Below, one piece after another: positions 59,532-62,695 of a stretch of DNA of 62,695 nt. The stretch's first letter is position 1. Every line of letters starts with the position of its first letter. The notes beneath the pieces were generated by a model. The model saw only the letters and a program-made list of their open reading frames with translations. It was not told the origin of the DNA and ran no database searches. The stretch is from a bacterium. Its GTDB lineage: Bacteria > Chloroflexota > Anaerolineae > Caldilineales > Caldilineaceae. Made by a program: the position numbers and the translations under genes. The stretch spans positions 1 to 62,695 of the forward strand of contig WGMT01000074.1 of assembly GCA_016124945.1 (NCBI GenBank), in the 5' to 3' direction.

Positions 59532-60371
59532 TTACCTCCGTTTGCTACTGCTGCTGCGACGCACGATGTTTTTGTCGGTGCGCTTGTTGGCGCGTGTTCG
59601 TTTGCCCAACGCCGGCTTGCCCCATGGGGTCTTCGGGCCGGGCATACCAATGGGCGAACGACCTTCACCACCACCATGCGGATGTCCATCGGGATCCATG
59701 GCAATACCACGGACGCTTGGGCGAATACCCAACCAGCGCTTGCGGCCAGCCTTGCCCAGGTTGACGTTGGCATGGTCAGGGTTTGAGACAGAGCCGATGG
59801 TCGCCATACACGTCATCTCGATGTAGCGGACTTCGCCACTAGGTAGGCGAACCTGCGCCCGAGGACCTTCTTTGGCGATCAACTGGGCGGACACACCAGC
59901 ACTACGCACCAACTGCCCACCACGGCCAGGGTAGAGTTCCACATTATGAATCTGCGTACCAAGCGGGATAGAGCGAATCGGCATGGCATTGCCAGGGCGC
60001 ACTTCAGCTTCAGGGCCAGACATCAGCGAATCGCCGACCTGGATGCCCAACGGGGCAATAATGTAGCGCTTCTCACCGTCGGCGTAGCTAAGCAAAGCAA
60101 TACGAGCACTACGATTCGGATCGTATTCAATGGCACTAACACTTGCAGGCACACCAAACTTGTTGCGCTTGAAATCAATAATACGGTAGCGGCGCTTATG
60201 ACCACCACCACGGTGGCGTACCGTAATTGAGCCACGGTTGTTACGACCACCACTCTTCTTCAACGGTGCCGTCAACGAACGCTCAGGCGCCTTCTTGGTA
60301 ATGTCGTCGAATGCAGAGACGGTCATACCTCGACGGCCAGGCGATGTTGGGCGGTAGATTTTAATGGCCAT
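59532..60371 (-). CDS. rplB: Ribosomal protein uL2
   Basis: The 279-residue protein has the peptidyl-transferase-proximal motif VRGIAMDPDGHPHGGGEGRS near the C-terminus and GGGHKRRYRIIDFKRNKFGV in the N-terminal domain. AAGGAG precedes the ATG. It ends three bases before the rpsS start. Confidence 0.97.
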   Translation of the reverse strand: MAIKIYRPTSPGRRGMTVSAFDDITKKAPERSLTAPLKKSGGRNNRGSITVRHRGGGHKRRYRIIDFKRNKFGVPASVSAIEYDPNRSARIALLSYADGEKRYIIAPLGIQVGDSLMSGPEAEVRPGNAMPIRSIPLGTQIHNVELYPGRGGQLVRSAGVSAQLIAKEGPRAQVRLPSGEVRYIEMTCMATIGSVSNPDHANVNLGKAGRKRWLGIRPSVRGIAMDPDGHPHGGGEGRSPIGMPGPKTPWGKPALGKRTRANKRTDKNIVRRSSSSKRR

Positions 60372-60433
60372 TGTTCCATCTTCTCCTTCTACAATGGCGG
60401 TAGACCGAATTTGCTCCGGTCACCGCGCCCAGG

Positions 60434-60724
60434 CTAAACGCCCTCGAAGTATTGAATGCTGTCTCCGGGGACCAGGGTGACGATTGCCTTCTTCCACGGT
60501 GATTTGCGGACGACCTTACGGCGGCCCACTCGGCCCGTTTTCGCCGGCACCACCAACACCCGTACGTCCTCGACTGTGACGTTAAAGGCTGTCTCAACAG
60601 CGTCCTTAATTTGGAGTTTGTTGGCGCGCATGTCGACTTCGAAGGTGAACTTGTTTTCAAAGTCGGCGGCGTCGTACGACTTCTCTGTGATAACAGGACG
60701 TCGAATCACTTCGTAAACGTGCAT
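60434..60724 (-). CDS. rplW: Ribosomal protein uL23
   Basis: The 96-residue protein MHVYEVIRRPVITEKSYDAA has FEVDMRANKLQIKDAVETAF. It docks SRP and trigger factor at the tunnel exit. Its ATG shares one base with the rplD stop (TAATG), so translation is coupled. Confidence 0.96.
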   Translation of the reverse strand: MHVYEVIRRPVITEKSYDAADFENKFTFEVDMRANKLQIKDAVETAFNVTVEDVRVLVVPAKTGRVGRRKVVRKSPWKKAIVTLVPGDSIQYFEGV

Positions 60725-61380
60725 TACTCAGTCTCCTTTTCCGCTTCCGGATGGCCGAGCCAGGCATGGATCTGGTCCACCGAATCTTTGGAAAGGACCA
60801 CAGTGTCGTAGCCAAGCAGATCCTGGATATTCAGGTTCGATGCAAGCAGCATCTTAACCTTCGGCAGGTTCCGGGCGCTGCGCTCCACCGGCATGTCACG
60901 TTGGGCCACCACGAGCAGCGTGCTCTTTTGTGCCACGCCCAGGGCTGTCAGCGCCTTGACCATTTCCTTAGTCTTAGGGGCTTCCATTTGCCAAGCGTCA
61001 ACGACCATGATCTGGTCAGACGCAGCCTTAACACTCAAGGCACTACGCAATGCAGCATGACGCATCTTGCGCGGCATCTTTTTGGCGTAGCTGCGGGGCG
61101 TCGGGCCAAAAACAGTACCGCCACCCACCCACTGCGAGGCGCGGATTGAACCTTGACGAGCACGGCCAGTGCCCTTTTGGCGCCACGGCTTACGACCACC
61201 ACCGCGGACTTCACCACGGGTCTTGGTCTTGTGCGTACCGGCACGAGCATTAGCAAGTTGACGGATAAGCGCCTGGTGCATAAGGCCTTTATTGATAGAC
61301 ACCGCAAAAATGGCGTCGCTCAACTCAACCTCACCCACACTCTCTCCACTCATATTGATTACAGGTAGTTGCATTTTCAT
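60724..61380 (-). CDS. rplD: Ribosomal protein uL4
   Basis: The 218-residue protein has the tunnel loop signature KTKTRGEVRGGGRKPWRQKG then TGRARQGSIRASQWVGGG, and a C-terminal acidic tail (LGHPEAEKETE). In other bacteria it represses the S10 operon. ATAGGAGG precedes the ATG. Confidence 0.97.
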   Translation of the reverse strand: MKMQLPVINMSGESVGEVELSDAIFAVSINKGLMHQALIRQLANARAGTHKTKTRGEVRGGGRKPWRQKGTGRARQGSIRASQWVGGGTVFGPTPRSYAKKMPRKMRHAALRSALSVKAASDQIMVVDAWQMEAPKTKEMVKALTALGVAQKSTLLVVAQRDMPVERSARNLPKVKMLLASNLNIQDLLGYDTVVLSKDSVDQIHAWLGHPEAEKETE

Positions 61381-61394
61381 CGCCTCCTATCCGT

Positions 61395-62024
61395 CTACGC
61401 TTTCGTGGCCGAATGGATAAACACAAGGCCATTGCGCGGACCAGGGACGGCGCCTTTAATGGCAATCAGGTTCCGCTCAGGATCCACCAAAGCAATCTTC
61501 AGATTTTGAACTGTCACCTGATGGTTGCCCATCTGACCGGGGCCTTTGGCACCTGGGTAAGTACGCCCCGGCGTTGTGCCGGCGCCACGCGAACCAGGTG
61601 CACGATGACGATCCGACTGGCCGTGAGTCTTGGGGCCGCCACGGAAATTATGTCGCTTGACCGCACCGGCAAAACCACGTCCCTTCGACGTGCCGGTGAC
61701 ATCGACCACTTCACCTTCACCGAACAAATCGGCCTTGAGGACATCGCCCAACGTGTACTGCGGCATGTCATCAAGGCGCACTTCCTGCAGGTGACGCAGA
61801 GCCGGCGCGCCTGCTTTGCGCAGATGGCCCATTTCACCTTTTGTAATTTTACGCTCCGCCACTTCCTCAAAACCAATCTGAACAGCGTTATAGCCATCCG
61901 TATCACTTGTTTTGACTTGGGTGACGTAGCAGGGACCGGCTTCAATCACTGTCACCGGTACGACGGCCCCGCTCGGATCAAAGAGCTGGGTCATCCCTAC
62001 TTTTTTACCAAGAATACCTTTCAC
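61395..62024 (-). CDS. rplC: Ribosomal protein uL3
   Basis: The start is GTG at 62024 (VKGILGKKVGMTQLFDPSGA), because GGGAGG lies seven bases before it and the sequence then matches the L3 N-terminus; an upstream ATG at 62069 adds 15 unrelated residues. The 209-residue protein has VVDVTGTSKGRGFAGAVKRH and the conserved GGPKTHGQSDRHRAPGSRGA loop. Confidence 0.96.
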   Translation of the reverse strand: MKGILGKKVGMTQLFDPSGAVVPVTVIEAGPCYVTQVKTSDTDGYNAVQIGFEEVAERKITKGEMGHLRKAGAPALRHLQEVRLDDMPQYTLGDVLKADLFGEGEVVDVTGTSKGRGFAGAVKRHNFRGGPKTHGQSDRHRAPGSRGAGTTPGRTYPGAKGPGQMGNHQVTVQNLKIALVDPERNLIAIKGAVPGPRNGLVFIHSATKA

Positions 62025-62133
62025 ATGTTCCTCCCGGACTGACGGTAGAGCCAGAATAATACTGGTCATGCCACATCATCCAGCAATAGTGTTTTTAAGG
62101 CGCCAAAGGAGATCCTATTGCGCAGTGAAACGA

Positions 62134-62442
62134 CTACAGCTTGATTTCAATATCGACACCGGCCGGCAAATTCAGACGGGTGAGATTCTCAATCGTCTTA
62201 TTGCCTGGATCAACTACGTCGATCAACCGTTTGTGCGTGCGGATCTCGAACTGTTCACGGCTGTCTTTATCGATGAAGGTCGAACGCATAACCGTGAACT
62301 TCTCGATACGAGTGGGCAGTGGCACAGGACCAACAACCTGAGCGCCGGTCTGTTCGGCGGCGTCTACAATCTGGCGGGCCGACGCATCCAACACACGATG
62401 ATCGTAGGCTTTGAGTTTGATACGAATCTTTTGCTTTGCCAT
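62134..62442 (-). CDS. rpsJ: Ribosomal protein uS10
   Basis: The 102-residue protein MAKQKIRIKLKAYDHRVLDA has GPVPLPTRIEKFTVMRSTFI and HKRLIDVVDPGNKTIENLTR. It is also the NusE antitermination factor. It opens the S10 operon about 110 bases after tuf. GAAGGAA precedes the ATG. Confidence 0.97.
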   Translation of the reverse strand: MAKQKIRIKLKAYDHRVLDASARQIVDAAEQTGAQVVGPVPLPTRIEKFTVMRSTFIDKDSREQFEIRTHKRLIDVVDPGNKTIENLTRLNLPAGVDIEIKL

Positions 62443-62464
62443 CGATTGTTCCTTCTAGAGTCGC

Positions 62465-62500
62465 GAAGCGTAGGGCAGACAGGGGTCCACCCTACGCTTC
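62465..62500. repeat. Hairpin in the tuf-rpsJ gap
   Basis: GAAGCGTAGGG (62465-62475) and CCCTACGCTTC (62490-62500) form a perfect 11-bp stem with a 14-base loop. On the minus strand it is followed by GCGACTCTAG, not a U tract, so it is not a standard terminator. It could be a processing or leader-control structure for the S10 operon. Confidence 0.65.
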
Positions 62501-62553
62501 ATGTTCCTCATCCATGGGCCGGGTAAGCGTCAACGGATAAGGGCCTATGCCAT

Positions 62554-62695
62554 TTACTGAATGATCTTGATGATAACGCCGGCAGCCACAGTACGGCCAC
62601 CTTCGCGAATGGCGAAACGGCTACCATTCTCCAACGCCACCGGCGAAATCAGTTCAACGTTCATGGTTACGTTGTCGCCGGGCATTACCATCTCC
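62554..62695 (-). CDS. tuf: Elongation factor Tu, C-terminal end (truncated by window edge)
   Basis: The last 46 codons are visible: MVMPGDNVTMNVELISPVAL, then ENGSRFAIREGGRTVAAGVI and IKIIQ before the stop. This is the domain 3 end of EF-Tu, which carries aminoacyl-tRNA to the ribosome. The gene continues beyond the right edge. It directly precedes rpsJ, the str-S10 arrangement. Confidence 0.95.
   Translation of the reverse strand, partial: EMVMPGDNVTMNVELISPVALENGSRFAIREGGRTVAAGVIIKIIQ

Overview
The window looks like a piece of a Chloroflexota chromosome, probably of the Anaerolineae/Caldilineales kind. This placement is inferred from gene content and order (lipoprotein-based sugar and thiamine importers, a membrane-anchored YvcK, Zn-binding ribosomal proteins, and a tuf-S10-spc-alpha block running into truA-rplM-rpsI); no sequence search was possible.

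Layout. 1-3.5 kb: the end of a DUF4397 protein and a fused gluconate-dehydrogenase-type GMC oxidoreductase. 3.5-13.4 kb: a carbohydrate locus with a divergent ROK regulator, a PHP/DUF3604 protein, a complete sugar ABC importer without its ATPase, a PfkB kinase and a GH4 glycosidase. 13.5-17.4 kb: a persulfide/sulfur cassette (TauE exporter, CstB-like MBL-rhodanese protein, single rhodanese) with a divergent LysR regulator. 17.6-22.4 kb: an aminotransferase, a sulfotransferase-like protein, DUF2277, a nucleotidyltransferase, two small unknown proteins and a second TauE. 22.5-26.8 kb: a thiamine importer operon under a TPP riboswitch with its own terminator. 26.9-33.8 kb: a Cys-rich unknown, a winged-helix protein with an acidic tail, a DUF35/thiolase pair, and a folC/AlbA-ATPase pair. 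34-39.4 kb: yvcK and a gap-pgk-X-tpiA glycolytic cluster. 39.5-43.8 kb: a frameshifted histidine-kinase remnant, an M50-like membrane peptidase, trpB2, trxA and a MogA-like protein. 43.9-62.7 kb: one long minus-strand ribosomal block from the end of tuf down to rpsI, which also carries secY, adk, map, rpoA and truA.

The most unusual signal is not a gene. Nearly every gene junction between 4.9 and 27.5 kb, plus one at 36.8 kb, holds a long inverted repeat. The arms are built from short quasi-tandem words of about 7-14 bp. At least eight word families occur, and several elements nest a hairpin of one family inside a hairpin of another. In three elements the two arms differ by about one repeat unit. 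Many neighbouring stop codons lie inside or directly against these elements. The ribosomal block contains none of these words. The elements sit inside operons as well as at their ends, so simple terminator function does not explain them all.
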